Counted from the first letter of the stretch, positions 1 through 15,494 are shown. The stretch is 64,000 bases of DNA from Musa acuminata AAA Group (GCF_036884655.1 NC_088337.1:33703501-33767500); one strand, 5' to 3'. Notes: generated by a model from the sequence alone, not told the origin. Numbers and translations: made by a program.

Positions 1-348
1 GGGTCATCCTCGCCAGAGGCAGTGCCGGCGGCGGAGGAGCAGCAGTCGGCGAGGGTGTCCCTATTGGCGTTACTGGAGCAGACGGACAGACAATGGGAAG
101 GAAGCGGACAGGAGGGGCTATCGTTGGTCGCAGCGGCAGTGGACGAGGAGGTGGTGGCGGAGGACGAGATGAAGGGCAGCGGAGGGGTGTCGTACATGTG
201 CTGCGTATGCATGGTGCGACACAAAGGGGCGGCGTTCATACCGTGCGGCCACACCTTCTGCCGGCTTTGCTCGCGGGAGCTGTGGGTCAGCCGTGGCAAC
301 TGCCCTCTCTGCAATGGCCACATCCTCGAAATCCTTGACATCTACTAG
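1..348 (+). CDS. RING-type zinc-finger protein, 3' end only
   Basis: The frame is open from base 1 and ends at the TAG at 346-348, so the start lies outside the window. The last ~50 residues form a C3HC4 RING: CxxC (MCCVCM), then PCGHTFCRLC giving Cys-x-His-xx-Cys-xx-Cys, then CPLC about 16 residues later, all eight zinc ligands present. The part before it is Ala/Glu/Ser-rich and looks disordered. RING domains of this kind usually recruit a ubiquitin-conjugating enzyme, so an E3 ubiquitin ligase is the likely role; the substrate cannot be told. The chain ends only eight residues after the last Cys pair (HILEILDIY), a layout common in small plant RING proteins. The GTG at 22 is an internal Val codon, not a start. 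Confidence 0.85.
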   Translation, partial: GSSSPEAVPAAEEQQSARVSLLALLEQTDRQWEGSGQEGLSLVAAAVDEEVVAEDEMKGSGGVSYMCCVCMVRHKGAAFIPCGHTFCRLCSRELWVSRGNCPLCNGHILEILDIY

Positions 349-3300
349 TGCCGTGCCACCTTCCATTCTCCGGCTCTGGCCACCGCCACCGCTCGTTATT
401 TGATCTTTCTGAAGAAAACATTGCATGACGAGTGATTAATCATTAAAGAGGACATTATTGATGCCGAACTAGATTTCTGGATATGCTCGTCCGATGGTAG
501 AGAGACTACTGACTGGCTGGCTCATCAGCAAGTTCCAAATTATCTAATGTATGTCCATTTTGATAGACAAATTTTATATTTGTGTTTCTGCGTTGTCTTC
601 CTCATACAGAGATCTCACCAATTGCCATATTCAAAATGCTCTCTTTCTTTTATCGAACCACTACAGAGACTGATGATAGAGTACCAAACCACCACCGAGG
701 AATTTGTATACTGAAGTTCTTTCATATTTCGACAATTACATTTTATTTGCATCCTTTCTTTGTACCCTTTTAGAAGGTGCAAGTGATCTAATATGCCCCA
801 CTTGTCATTCATCCATCGTTTTCCTTATTTGGGCGTCTACTACAACTTTCTCTTTTCCATCCTCACACGTCAATTATACTATCTTCTACTGCATATCCTT
901 TTCACCAGCAACCATTGCACCGATCGCTAGGTTATAATGCAGAAGAGAATCTGAGTTCATTTTGGGAAGCGAGTTGATCAAAAAAATTGGCACATTTAAT
1001 AATGATATGAGGATAGAGTAAGTAGTTTCTTGCAAAAGCACTAGTATTATGTACTTCTCCCGTTCGACCTTATGATCGAGATGGCGTTCTTCGATACGAC
1101 TCTGCACGTCTCCGATAACAACCGTGCTTTGTTATCCCACATGGCAAGTTTGGTTTGCCGGTACAACAGACAATGCCCAAGCCGACAAAGATCCTACACT
1201 TGCAGTGCTCCAAACGACAACATACATTAGCGTACTCCAAACGACAACATACATTAGCGTACGTACCTTCTTGGTATTCCTCAAGAGTGCACCACGAAGA
1301 CGAGTCATCCAGGAAAAGAAGGCTACAATCGAACGTTCCATTCCACAGTGGAGATACCAACCGGAAGATTATATAGAATTCAGGGTTGCACTAATCCGCA
1401 TCACCAGGCTTGAGGTTGATTTCTTTTACAAAACCAAAAAAACAAATGACATGGCCACTCTCAAGTAAGATTATCCATCGAGATTTTGTAGAACGCACAT
1501 AACCAAACTCTAGTGATGATAAACCAATCTCCAGTAATAAAAACACTAGCCCTTTCTTTAATTTGGAATTAAGAATTCAAAGTTCACTCGTTGCAAAGCC
1601 AACGCAAGAACAACACTTGAATATTGCACATGCGAAAGTAGTAGTCAAAATTAATCAGAAAAACAAAGGAGCTATACTTATAAACCAGAACCACGCTAGC
1701 TTTTGACATTACCAGAATGCACCGACTCCTCATGAATTATAAACAAAAAATTTATGTATTCATCAGAAACAAAAGAAGATGCTAGCTTAGAAACAAAAAA
1801 AAAACTGGAATTTGGCGATTAATGTGGAGAATGCATACCACCAAGCATTAAGCCTGATATGCTAGCACTGCAAATTTAATCTGATAAAGAAACCTCAGAT
1901 TACTGACTAACTAAAGAACATTTTAGTTTCAAACGATGAGATATGGAATTAGGAAAAGTTCCCTAGAGATCGAAGAGTTCAAATTTACCAGAAAGATAAC
2001 TAAATTACACCTTTCCAGTGAATCTGTCATAAATATTGAATGTTACAACTAAACAAACAATAGAAGATCTGAAATACAAGTTAGATCGACAACAAGTGTT
2101 ACTAGGGTTAGTAGAAAAAGAGAAGGGTTGCTTTAAGGTATTTGACCACTTTTCATCAGAAAGATTAGAATTATTAATTGAGAATGAGAGATGACGAAGA
2201 GAGAAATGATAATTCTTGTATCCCACTTGAAAGAGCCCTTTATCATTCAAATTCAAGAATTATTTATACATACCCCTTAAACCAGTCACCAATCCACATT
2301 GTCAAATCATGATCCAATGATCCATATTTGGTACTTGAATCTTGAATGCAGAGAGAACAAGACCTACTGAAGTAAATGCATACCAAGTATGGCAATCATG
2401 ATGAGTTGAAGATTGATCCAAATGCAGGACAAGATGGGACAAGATCATTTTGGTGGTTCTAATCTGTCATTACAAGAAAACTGAATGAGGAAACAAGTAA
2501 TAGTGCTAGGAGGAAACAAGAACAAGAGGAAACCTGGATAGATCAATCAGCATTGCCCTAGATAGAATTTCTTTACCTGCATAATAAACAATGCAGGTAA
2601 GCTTGTGCCCCGGTTCTTAACTTCAAGGTAAAAGAACAAGTACTATTTCGAGTTCAAGTGACAAGAGAACATCTGCAAAAATGTCCTCTTCCCAACAAAC
2701 AACAACATCTGCAAACTGGACTCAGCAGTGACCTGCAAGAGGACCTCAAATGAGGAATATCACAATATGCCGTTAAAGTCTTTTTGCAGTTAGAATTAGT
2801 CTTAAGCCATGAAGAAATATGATGTTTTGTGAAGCATGTGGTACCTATTCACATCAACCTCTAATATCATGGGCTGCAATAGTCAAACAGTGCAGTGCAT
2901 GGAAAACTTATAATTCAGCACAAAGCAGGTTGCACTTGCAAAACCATAATGCGGAAAAATTGTCCAGAATATGGTAGAAAGGCAGCACTAGATACAAGCA
3001 AGTTTATAATTCTCATCTCTAAAATAGCACAAAGTAAATATTTACTCTTATTCTAGAGAGGAAATTGCAGTAGTAGGAAAACAATTGACAAGAAAATTTA
3101 AATGACGGTAATAAGTTCAAATTTGACACACTCATCCAATTCAGATAATTTACAGAACAAGTTAGCAGAATTATAAAATAATCTACAAACTAGTAATTTA
3201 ATGCTGCATTTTCGCCAAGAAACATCACCTACTAACTCATCATTTCTTCTCTCATTCTTAAGGTTCACAGAATCTGGATCTGGCAGATACAGTCCAACCT

Positions 3301-5798
3301 CAAACATCTGATTATTCAAAGGTATCAATATTGCCAATTCTGCCCAACTCATGGTCAATCTTGTGCAACTTTGTAATTAATCCCATTTGATTTCCCATTG
3401 ATCCCACTGTTCCATCCAATTAATGACTGATAATGCCATGTGCAGCTGGTTTTGTCTGATTTGGTTATCTAATCAGAGACTAAATCTTATGACTAGTACC
3501 AAATTGGATCCAGGAGTATATTTTATCCTTAACCATGATCATACATAACTGTAGTAGGTGAAATTATGATGAGTCAGAAAAACTAGGAAAATAAAATAGA
3601 CAAGTGTAAATCGTACATAAAACCAAAAAATACAACAGATTTTGTATACTAGTTTGTAAAGAGAGAAAATGTTCTTCATAACTCTCTCAAACAATAACTA
3701 ATCACTACATCCAAAGCGTCAGTACTGCAACTTCTGTGCTACAAGTGATGATGAAAGTCAAAAGTACTAGATATATGAAACAAAGGCACCAAACTTACAG
3801 GTACTAGTTCCTTAGGCACTGAAAACATACATCTGTAGAACTTAGAAATCAAAAGAACACTAGAAGCAAGCAAAAATCAGTCAGTAACAAGGTCGAGTCA
3901 TTCATCATCAGCAAACCGATTATGCCATGACAGTGCAGAATCAAAATGCTATATCCATTCAAACTCAGAGATGGAATCAGCCTCTTCAAGAAACAAATAC
4001 CATGTTAGCATCCAACCTCCAACACAACCCCAACATCAATTAGTCTACGCCCAGTTCCTTTAGGTAGTTCAAATTAAGACTACCACATGCTCAACCCTTC
4101 CTTGGATTGGCAATTCCTTGTTCTCCATTCTTAAGAAGCAGCTGTGTGCAACCCATGATATTTTTACTGACAATGGTATTCTGTTCATACAATCCACCAA
4201 CATAAAAGACTAGTAAAATTCCCCAAACTCAAATCCTAGTGGCCTAGAGGAAGCCCTTAGTTTCAATGAAATTAAAATAGGACTGCAGAAAACCATAGAA
4301 TACCAATTTAAAAAATGACAATAATAATATCCAAAAAATTACCTAAATTCAACATTCTCAATTCTACATTTAGACAAGCCTAGACTAGGAATGACCTGAA
4401 CCAATCTTGCATCAATGATTGCTGCTATATCGAATCATGTCCTCATTATCTTCCATGAACCAGGTCAACAACTCATATAATCTGGATTAAGATATTGTAA
4501 CACAATAAAAAAAATATATGCTTACCGACATGCTACACAATGCAACTCAAAAGGTTTTAAGAACAGCCAACAAAATGCAAAAGAACCAAATGCAGTTGAT
4601 CCAACCAAACCAACATAAAATTGACTTCTGTGACTTATTGTATGACTAAGGATAAGACTTAAACATCTAGAAACCTCATACAACTTCAAAATTGATTTCC
4701 TTGACAGAAGTTGCCAGTTAATTTCACTTTTGATGAAACAAATGACTTCTAAGAGGATGAAGAGTTTTGACAGATTCTTAAAGTGATCTTCATCAACTAA
4801 TTATTCATCAAAGAGTCTCATCCATGAAAAAGTGAGGACGAGGAGAGTACAAAGGATGGGCTAGAATATATTCATAGAGGGTTCAGATTGGACTGGAGAA
4901 GGTTAGGATCTTTTCTTAAAGTAAATATTAATTTTGCTATTGTTCTTTTTATTTCTTTTCAACCCTGATTAGTACCAGCCAATATAGAAGGCTTAGCCAT
5001 GAAGATAGTCTTTCATATATTCTCGATGAGATTGAATGATATAATCCCAACAAATACAGCATGGGTTTGGGATACTTATGGTTTTATTGGGAGGAACCTT
5101 GGATTCAATGGTTGGGCCACCACTTCTCATAGTAATACAATCATGCATAGAGTACATAGATGGTGGAGAATTAAGAGAACAGAAAACAAGAGTAATACAC
5201 TGAATACAAGACATAATATGATCAATGTCCAACAAAACTTCAGCTTCAAATTTTCAACCCAGCTATATATTTGGGTAGTCTGGCCATAAACCTAGCGATC
5301 ATTAAATTGCATATACTAGGTCTAGAACTACATGACCCAAAATGTTTGATTCAAGTTATAAATAGTAGACTTGTCTAGATACTTATACTAATCCAATCCA
5401 CCATATGTATAACAATTTTCACCGATTCAAAAACTTAACACGATATAGAATGACTCCCTATTAGGTGGCAATGGTGACTCTACACCATTGCCACCGAATA
5501 GTGACTCCACACCATGATGCCCCTCTTGCCTATGGCACCACCCATGAATAGTCCTTTTCTAGAATGATTCACTCATCACATGAAGTAATATATCCACTCT
5601 AATACTAGTCAAAACCCGGCCGATAGCCTACTAGACAAAAGATTTGGATATACTGAGTAAAAACATGTGACTAAAAATGCTTTAGCCCAAATTGTTAGTA
5701 CTAGACTAATCCTACCACATGTAATAATCCACAACACTACCAACTCTTGATATTAAATTACTATTGTATCACAATATGCCTTTATTTATATAATTACT
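349..5798. other. Long non-coding stretch, no gene recognised
   Basis: After the RING stop come probable 3'UTR and spacer. ORFs here are short, lack family resemblance and have no consistent splice partners. The piece 1124-1468 has a 114-codon frame that includes a 27-bp tandem repeat and ends in Lys/Thr-rich sequence; I do not recognise it. From 1500 to 5800 the DNA is uniformly AT-rich and resembles intron or old repeat sequence, without clear terminal repeats. Confidence 0.5.
1208..1261. repeat. 27-bp perfect tandem duplication
   Basis: A 27-base unit starting CTCCAAACGACAAC occurs twice head to tail without mismatch. The unit length is a multiple of three, so the overlapping 114-codon frame stays open and shows a repeated QTTTYISV peptide. 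Confidence 0.9.
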
Positions 5799-5803
5799 AA
5801 ATC

Positions 5804-7951
5804 TGCAATGCCCCCAACCGAGCAGAAAGCTAGGGACGATACAGCGTTGCAATCCTATAAGTTCCCTATATGAATGTAAGGCCAAAAACCAAAACAGATA
5901 ATTTTCATAGAACATTTATTATATAAGTCAATCAATAATCAATTCCCCCACAGGATATTCATTTCTATTTAAATAGATTAACTACATAATTCAATCAATA
6001 AACGATCCACCATGCTTCCGCTATGCCACCCTGAAAAATTGAGGGGTAATCATATGAGCAAACCACAACTTAGTAAACACTGTGACTCACATGCTAGTCA
6101 AAACTTATTATAAATAAATATTTTCTTAAAAACATATGAATTATTTATGAATTCAGCACATGCCTTCGAAATATGCATGTATATCAAATACTTTCTTTAT
6201 GCTCATACAATTTATAAAAACTTAAACTTTATATGCATTTCAAAATCATGACTTGTTAACATAAAATAATTGAATACTTTTCATAATAACAAATATGCAT
6301 TTCAAATCGCATACAATGTTTATGATACCTTTTGAATCAAGATACATTTAAATACATTTTCATAATAAAAACATAAGTATAGCTAATGTCACATAGCAGA
6401 GTATAAAACATTGTAGTGCAAAGAAATCATTCATATAAATATGGTTAAGAATTCATAAACACAAATATAGCTAAGGTGTACATGTCAGAACATAAGTCGT
6501 AGTAGTATCAGACAAGGCCTTAGAATCATGTTTAACCCCTATGGTATAAGTAACACATATATCCTTGTGTCAGGGCCTAGAAGAAACTAGTTTTAGAAAT
6601 ATATTACAACGTATAACCCCTATTGGAAGGGTCCAGATCATAATCATGCTGACCAAACAACTGTAATGTTACTAAAAATAATATATCAATGATTTTTTTA
6701 CAAAACTAAGAGTTTTAACAAGTCTTTTAGCATATCATTTCAAAACTTATGCAATCATATATCATTTAAAACTAACAATACTCACATATTTTTCAATTTT
6801 TTTCAAATATAATGTTGAACAGTTATTTTCATATGAATCAGATAACAAATAACTATTTAAATTTTAAACCATATGCTTTTCCAAATCATCAATATAGACA
6901 CCCTTTTGTAATTCCTGTAAATAATAAAATGTCATAATTTATGTAAATCATATGCATCAACAAATTTCAAACACATGCATTAATATTTTGGAAAACAGAC
7001 TAGAAAAAGTCATCGGATACTTTCCCTAATCGCATAACCTCGACATAATCATATAATTTCAATGCCTCCTTTTATTTCCTTATTTTTCCAACATCACCAT
7101 TTTTCATTCTTTTTTTTCCTTCGCCATACAAATATCAAATTAACTAAGAACATTAATATTCAATAATCTATAATCCAAAACACAAATCTAATTGATAAGA
7201 ATACAAGATAATTCAAAATCATATCACATATAATTTTCCTAAACTTAATCTGAATTCAGTTGATATCAAACCAAATCCTCAATACAATTTGCTCTTAATT
7301 TTCTCCTATTTTCTTTCTCTTTTCTCTTGTTTTCTTATCTCTGATGCAGATCACTTCTCACTTCCTTCCTCTGTATTTCTTTCTCCTCTGCTCGAATTCT
7401 ATTTTTCTTTCTTTTTTTGTCTTCCTTTCCTCTCCTCTCTCTTCCTTCTCCCTCCTCTTCTAATTTTCTTTTTATCTTCCTTTCCTCCTCCCCTTTTCTT
7501 CTTATCTTTCCTTCTCCATCTCCTTCCCTCTTTTCCCTTCTTGTTCTGTTCTTCTCCTCCTCTTCTGTTCTGTTTTCTTTTTTTTTCTTGTTCTTCTTTC
7601 TGCCGTCTCTTCTTCTTATCTTTCCTTCTTCTTCCTCTCTCTTTTCCCCTCCTCTTCTGTTCTGTTTTCCTTTTTTTTTTTTTCTTTCTTCTTCTCTGAG
7701 CCGAGGCCTCTCTCTTTCTCCTTCCTCTTCTTCATTTCTTTCTTCCTTCCCTTCTTCTTCTTTTCTTTCCCTTTCCAGTTTCTTTCTCTACCTCACGCTC
7801 CCATGCAGTGCCTCTTTTACTTGTGAGAAAGGCAGCTGAGAGGTGGTGGGAAGCGAGGGGGTGAAAACCCTTCTCTTAACCATTTTTCGGTTTAGCCCCT
7901 GTAATTTTTATACGTAGAATTAGGTCCTCGAATTACATTTGGGGTATTACA
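5804..7951. mobile_element. Solo LTR of an LTR retrotransposon (2148 bp)
   Basis: The element begins TGCAATGCCCC and ends GGGGTATTACA, an imperfect 11-bp terminal inverted repeat of the TG..CA type usual for LTRs. It is flanked by identical 5-bp direct repeats AAATC at 5799-5803 and 7952-7956, the expected target-site duplication. No gag/pol reading frame lies inside, so it is best read as a solo LTR left by recombination between two LTRs. Bases 7290-7800 are an almost pure C/T tract, as seen in the leader part of some long plant gypsy LTRs; ORFs there (Phe/Leu/Ser/Pro only) are artefacts of that composition. The TGTAATACCCC-like ends suggest the Ty3/gypsy chromovirus group, which is an inference. 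Orientation was not settled. Confidence 0.85.
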
Positions 7952-7956
7952 AAATC

Positions 7957-9180
7957 CTAGCTAAACCTATGAAAAGAATTTTCTTTTCAGAAAATGTGTA
8001 ATCACACAAAACCTCATGTAAAGAGAACTCTATCTGAAAACAACTCAATAATGACAAATAATTTTGTTGTTGTTGTTGTTGTTTTTATTATTATAAATTC
8101 ACAAAAAGCCAAACCTAGACTCAGATTGGCTTGATGAAGATTTAAGCTGAATCTGTCCAAGATCATGCTAGTAGATGAACTTTTTAAATAAAGCTAAAGA
8201 TAGACTGAAGTATCCACTACAATGAAGCAGTCAATACCCCAATTACCCTGCCAGTGTATAACCTCCAGGAAACTGCCCATACTCCTTAAAAATAAGACAA
8301 ATGTAAAATTTATCAGCACAGCAAAAGCATTAGAAAATGATGACAATCAGTGAGATTATGTATGATATAGTAATACTAGGCCTTAGCATGGACAATATAG
8401 CAGTATCAAGAAAACTGCACAATAGTCCATGCACCAGCTGATTATTACACACCTAGTTAGCTTTCACTCAATTTCAGCAAAACCAGATATATTTACTATC
8501 AATAATGTCAATAGACAATATTCATGTCAGTGAAAGTGTTATCCCATTTCTACCAGTGGCTTAAGAACATCATCTTAAGCAGACAGTGATGAGTACAACC
8601 TAGTAAAATTTTCAGTGCAGATGAATCTGAATGACCTTGGATTAAGATGAGCTAGTAAAATTTACCAAAGAGTTCCATATGTAGCATTCAAATCTACATT
8701 TGTCTTTACGAATTTGGAACAACAGATGATAATAGAGGCCCACATATCAGCAAACCACGATGATCAGATTTTCTGCAGTACGTATCATTTAAACAAGACA
8801 ATTAATTCTGCACGAATCCAATCGCAACAGTATTCAATATTCTTGACAATGTATGCCATGATCAACTAAGGAAAGTTTACTCACTAAAACAGTACCAAAA
8901 AAAATGTAAATAGATAAATGTAGGACATTAGGAATTTAGAATTATCCTATCATCATCTGCACAACAGAGTAACAGATATCATTAAACACCTGGAGGCATA
9001 TAGCTTAAGCCCACCCAAAGAAATAAGTTCAATGAACAAAATCCAACATGTATTCAACATCACAAGAAGATTGCAAATGCCTTAGTATCTCTACAGTATA
9101 TAGCCACAGCTCAATGTGCAGATCATCATAAGGTGATCTGTATGAGGCTAGAGACAAAATATTTAAGAAGTCTTATTTAC
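7957..9180. other. Spacer downstream of the XRI1-like gene
   Basis: AT-rich DNA without a supported exon; it holds a short (TTG)n run near 8064-8082. It probably contains the 3'UTR of the minus-strand gene ending at 9181. Confidence 0.5.
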
Positions 9181-10744
9181 TCAACCTTTTGTTCTCATGA
9201 CTGTAATACTACATTGTCCCCCTTCGGTGCGAACTTTTGTTTTGACAATTACAGGCTTCCCAGAAAAAGCTGATGTGGGATTAAAAATGGATGGATCCTC
9301 ATGCTTCTTATGCTTCAATCTTGATGGTGGCGCAGCATGAATTCGTTGATTTATGTCATTCAAAGTGACATCACTGTGAACTCCACAAGGTTCAATGAGA
9401 GCAAAAGGATAAGCAATTGAGGTATTCAACTTCCTTGGAATTTTAACGTAAGACTTCTTGCCTGGCTGAGAAGAGGACAACAAACAAACTGATTATGGGG
9501 AGATTATGGAAACTAATTGAGTACACGAACAACAGATTGCAAATGCAACAGAACAAGAAGAGTGGAGTCAAGTACCAAGTATACCTTGAAAAACATTCAG
9601 ATGCACTGGAGCCGGAGTCTCTGGCACCATATCAGTTTCCATGGAAGGTGAATTATGGTAGTACTCTAAATAGCCAGATCAGATACAAGAAGCTTTTCAT
9701 GAGAGGCTCGTTTTCAGAGTAAAGAACTTGTTAGAGTTGGAGAAAAGGATAAGCACATAATAAAATTACTTTAAAATCAATAGTACCAAAGAAATGTCTG
9801 AAGCACATGCAAAAGTCTATGTTCTACTGACCCGTAACATCAACTAGTTGAAAGACCACAATATTCTTCCTGCAGGAAGCCACATAATGGCATAAAGACA
9901 CATGTGAAAATAGAAAACGTGGTGACTAATAAAGTGATAAAAGAGCCGTGACAGACATTTCATCAGGGCTGCATTGTATCTCGCTATCATTCAAGAAATC
10001 TGCTAGCCACTCATCTGATGACTGATCCAACCCTCCACAATTAAAGGCTGACCTATCATCTAAAATAAAGATGCAGCCTTAAAATAACTGTATAGAAAAT
10101 TGTATCATTTCTTCACACAACATTATATTACTACAAACCAGAGAAGCCCAAAGTACTGCACTCTAAGCTTTTTGAAACCCCGTCTTCCACCATTTGAACA
10201 CTCCATCACCTGTACCAAAAAAACAAACAAGCCAACAAAAGTAATGATGCAGTTTACTCAGCAGGGTGACTTCACACAAATGGACCTTAGATGTCAAAAA
10301 AGCAGAGTTCATTTGCTCATTTGCAACCTCAGTACTATCAGATGTGAACTGCAGTGTGCGCCACCTTTTAAGCTGCAGGGGTTCCCTACATTCCTCTAAC
10401 CCTTTGGTGGTGGCATCTAAAATAAATGTCCCGCCAGTTATGAAGAGTTCAAAAAATCACCAAGTGCCGCAGAGAAGCGACCTACCTCTGACATCAGTAA
10501 TTTGGTGGCCCAGATTTGAACATTTTTTTATGGGAGTATGCTCGTTCAGATTGCAAAACAAATGATCCTCATTTTGGCTTACTTCATCCCAGAATAAGTG
10601 AGAGAATTCTGCGGAATTAAGAGTCTGTAAGAAACAACTCCTTGACAGGCTCTTCGAGAATATAACAATACCAGCAACAAACCATTTTGTGAATGTCTGG
10701 GCAGACAGTACTCGACTCCTTGCCATTCCCATATTTCACTGCTA
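9181..10744 (-). CDS. XRI1: XRI1-like protein (X-ray-induced transcript 1 family), 5' exon missing
   Basis: Six exons join in one frame on the minus strand: 10744-10672, 10624-10486, 10059-9957, 9869-9832, 9665-9585 and 9461-9181, all with AG/GT borders and matching phases, about 237 residues to the TGA at 9181-9183. The order of recognisable blocks is WEWQGVEYCLPRHS, then FWDEVSQNEDHLF, LDQSSDEWLADFLNDSE, METDMVPETPAP, and a C-terminal region with AYPFALIEPCGV, DVTLNDINQRI, SAFSGKPVIVKTK and a final ITVMRTKG. From memory this is the block order of the plant XRI1 family; Arabidopsis XRI1 is induced by X-rays, is needed for meiosis and binds MLH1. The first coding exon with the ATG was not found; it should lie between 10760 and 11700. 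The 10744 border may be 10741, and the 10672 donor is the least certain. No catalytic motif is visible. Confidence 0.75.
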
Positions 10745-12221
<1,477 letters not shown>

Positions 12222-13802
12222 TACTCGGATAATTTCTTTTAACATGAGACTTGGTCTGATTCGACTTTCCAGTTCTCATCTGATCGATAACAAGTCGAGA
12301 TGATCTGACGGTTGAGCTATGAGGTGAGCATGCATTCATGCGTCTTTGAAGCTGGAAACGTTGCGGCCTGGCTGGTTTGGTCTCAGAATCATGTCTAATG
12401 TCTCCTCATCGGTCTTCCCCAGTCGCCATGGACGACCTTTGCTCAGCCTCAGCACCCACACAAAACACTAACACTGTTATAATGCTCTCTTCTCACGATA
12501 TGCGGAGCACTCTAATTGCTAGCTTTCTGCCTGCTTTCCTACTTCTCTTATCCATTTCCTGCACAAAGATCAGATGTGCCAGCTGCACAAGTTGGAACTT
12601 GGAATTTTTTTTTAAAGATGATTATTTTCCTCTTTGAAGTAATGTTTACTCTTTCCTTTATAAAAAAAGAAAAAGAAAAAATAAGATTATTTTAGCTCCA
12701 TGACGAGATGCATACACAGTTGAAGGTTTCCTTTTTACTTTGAGCTCTTCTTTCGATATCTTGTTTGCTTTTTTAGCTTTGACCTCGATTCCTGTTTCAT
12801 AAGAAGCTGCAGAGGAAAGAGCCAGATCCCATGAATTAAGTTTATAGTTCCCTCTCAAAGGAAGTCAATTTTCTATTTGATTCTCACGCAAACCTTACAG
12901 CGTAGCCATGGATGAAGTTGACATTCCCGAGAGAAGCTTTTGGACTAGGCTTTGGTATACCGACCAGTGTCCCTCCTCTGTTATGTGGCTCTCTCTCACT
13001 TCTAAACCTTCATTATATGTGATTGATTTCTTTCTGTCATCTAATTGTTTCCTTCATGCACAAGTTGGCGGGCACGGCGGGTGATGGTGGTGGAATCAGC
13101 TTGTATCGTTTGCACAACCCCCCACGATTTGCATCCACTAGTTTACCTTTTTCGATAAATAAAAAAAAAATGCTTGCACTTGTTTGTTTGTCATGAAGTT
13201 ATATAGCTAGAAGGAACCTTTTCTTTTGCCGGTGGCCGTGGCTGTGGTGGTGGCGGTGGCGGCAGTGGAATCCGATTGGAACAGGTTGCTTGGACATGGG
13301 TTGACGTCAACTGTTTTGAATTATGAGTACTATTTACACTTGCAAATCCTGTTTTGAATTAAGAGTACTATTTAAGAAAAAAAAGGAGAGTATTATTTGA
13401 GAAACATCCAAAATATTAATATTTTTGAGAGAAATCGTTCAATTTAAAATATATAAAAGCATAAAATAAAATACATTCATTTCATTTCTTTATTTATAGA
13501 TTTTAGGTGTTCGTCCTTGTTAAGTTGTGTAAGAATATACGACGAACATAAATTAAGAAGGGATGACTGCCAAAAGAAACACTTTCTGGTCTGTGTGCAG
13601 CTCTGCCCAACTTGTTAGGTTGGTCAACTGCAAGATTCAGATACGCAGTTCCTTTTCAACGTATCCGATTTAGGTCATGGCCTCGATCCGATAGAAAGTC
13701 CAACAGTGGTCGGCGTCACCTACGGTGAACACGATGCTGCCAACCCTTTATCTTCGCGGAAGGCCCTTCGAGCGTTTGTCATCTCAAGCAAGGAGGTGCG
13801 CG

Positions 13803-13829
13803 TATATATATATATATATATATATATAT
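13803..13829. repeat. (TA)n microsatellite
   Basis: Pure TA dinucleotide run of 27 bases. Confidence 0.9.
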
Positions 13830-15444
13830 CTATCAATATCTAGCTGCGGAATGAGTCCTCAGAGCATGCGCCAGAATCCTCCTTCACAAACCAAAAGCAG
13901 GTGAGAGAAGTCCTAACTTTTGTTGATTAAGCTTGCTTGGGTGTCGAAGTTGGTTTGGATATGAATCATTCTTGAATTTATATAGTGATTTCACATTTAT
14001 GTTGATACCCAGCCACAGTTCCATGACACTAAAAAGTTTTCTGGTTCATATACTTCAGTTTTGTTTCTTTCTTTCAAATATACTTCAGTTTTGTTGAAAT
14101 TCTAACAATCCCAACTCAGTCAAACTATTCAGAATTAACATTCTTGATTGTTTGTTAGATACAAGTATATTTAATGTTTAGGTTTATCATTAAACTTTAA
14201 TATGTATTTAGGACATATATATTCCAACCTCTCTTCTCTTTCCTTGTATTTGATGGTCCTCCCTTTTCTCTTTTAACTCCTCTACGCAATCCGATCTTGG
14301 TTCCAATTCCTCCATCGTATCTCCTCTTTCCCAACTCTGGTAAACAAAATCTCTTCAATGCCCTACATCTTTCACTATAAACTATATATACCTTCTCTCA
14401 CTCCGAAGGTAGAGGCTTGCAAACATAGAGTGATGAGTAGAAATTTGTTTTAACTAAAAAACAGGAGGAGAGAGAGAGATTTTTACCTCGAAAGATTGCA
14501 TTGACCCCAGTCCCCTTCACATAACTCAGCGATCGGAGATTTTAAGGGATAGCTGACTCTTGATGCTAAGGCGAAGGGTTAGAGGGGCCACTACGTTTCA
14601 CTCATTCTAAATTCAGTTGGGCAAGCAAATCAAATCCAACTTCGATACTTGGAAAGATTCTCTTTCCGCCTTCGCAACAAAATTCCACTAGTGTGCCCAA
14701 GGCTGGTGAATGCATCACTGCCTAAATTCTTGGCACACTATTTGACCTGATGAAATCAGTTCCAGATTCATTTCTCCTTCTTTTTAGTTCCGAGAGAGAG
14801 AGACAGAGAGTTGTGTATACACGCGTGAGAGCTTCATTTCCCAATGCATATTTTGTTGGACTGGCAGCCCACAAATTCAGCCCATAGTGGGCTTAGCAAC
14901 TCACAGCTCACTCCCTCTTAATCTAACCCTAATTAACATTAGGGGGTGTGGTGACTGTGTTTTGGAGACAGAAAAATACATAAATAGAACAACAACGTGG
15001 GAGAAGAATATAGCCACGAGATTCCAAAGAAAAGAAGGAAAACAAGACAGAAAAGGAAGAAAGAAAGGGAAGAAGGTAAGGACAACGCAGAGAGACTGTT
15101 CTCGATCATCTATCAGTATTCTCATCTCATGTTAGATCAAATCTACAACAGACTCTTGCTGTGGTTACTTGAGGATGTTTTAGATATTGTAGACAGTGAC
15201 GTATATTCATTAAGATTTGTATATTCATTATTCTCATAGTGGACTATCTCTAGTTTGTCCGTGATTTTTACCCTTCACATTGAAGGGATTTTCCACGTAT
15301 ATATTATTTGATTGTGATTCTATTTAATTCTGCTGCATATTATAGTTTTTTAATATTCATTTATATACAAAGGTTATTCATGTTTATATCTCCAGTATAC
15401 TTTTCCTTCGTCGAATCCACCGAATGACGTGTGTTCATGTGTAT

Positions 15445-15447
<3 letters not shown>

Positions 15448-15492
<45 letters not shown>
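15448..15492. repeat. (TA)n microsatellite
   Basis: Pure TA run of about 45 bases, roughly 0.85 kb upstream of the first coding exon of the DUF707 gene. Confidence 0.9.

Positions 15493-15494
<2 letters not shown>

Noticed and set aside
1124..1468. 114-codon ORF with repeated QTTTYISV
   Set aside because: The repeat is a 27-bp tandem duplication and the rest resembles no known protein; could be a young gene but there is no support.
4999..5289. 96-codon ORF starting MKIVFHIF
   Set aside because: Random-looking composition, no splice context and no family motif.
7289..7839. Two long plus-strand ORFs rich in Phe, Leu, Ser and Pro
   Set aside because: They translate a pyrimidine tract inside the solo LTR; both frames are open only because C/T triplets make no stop.
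15411..15421. TCGAATCCACC resembling a tRNA T-arm
   Set aside because: No matching A-box, acceptor stem or anticodon arm upstream; no tRNA gene was supported anywhere in the window.
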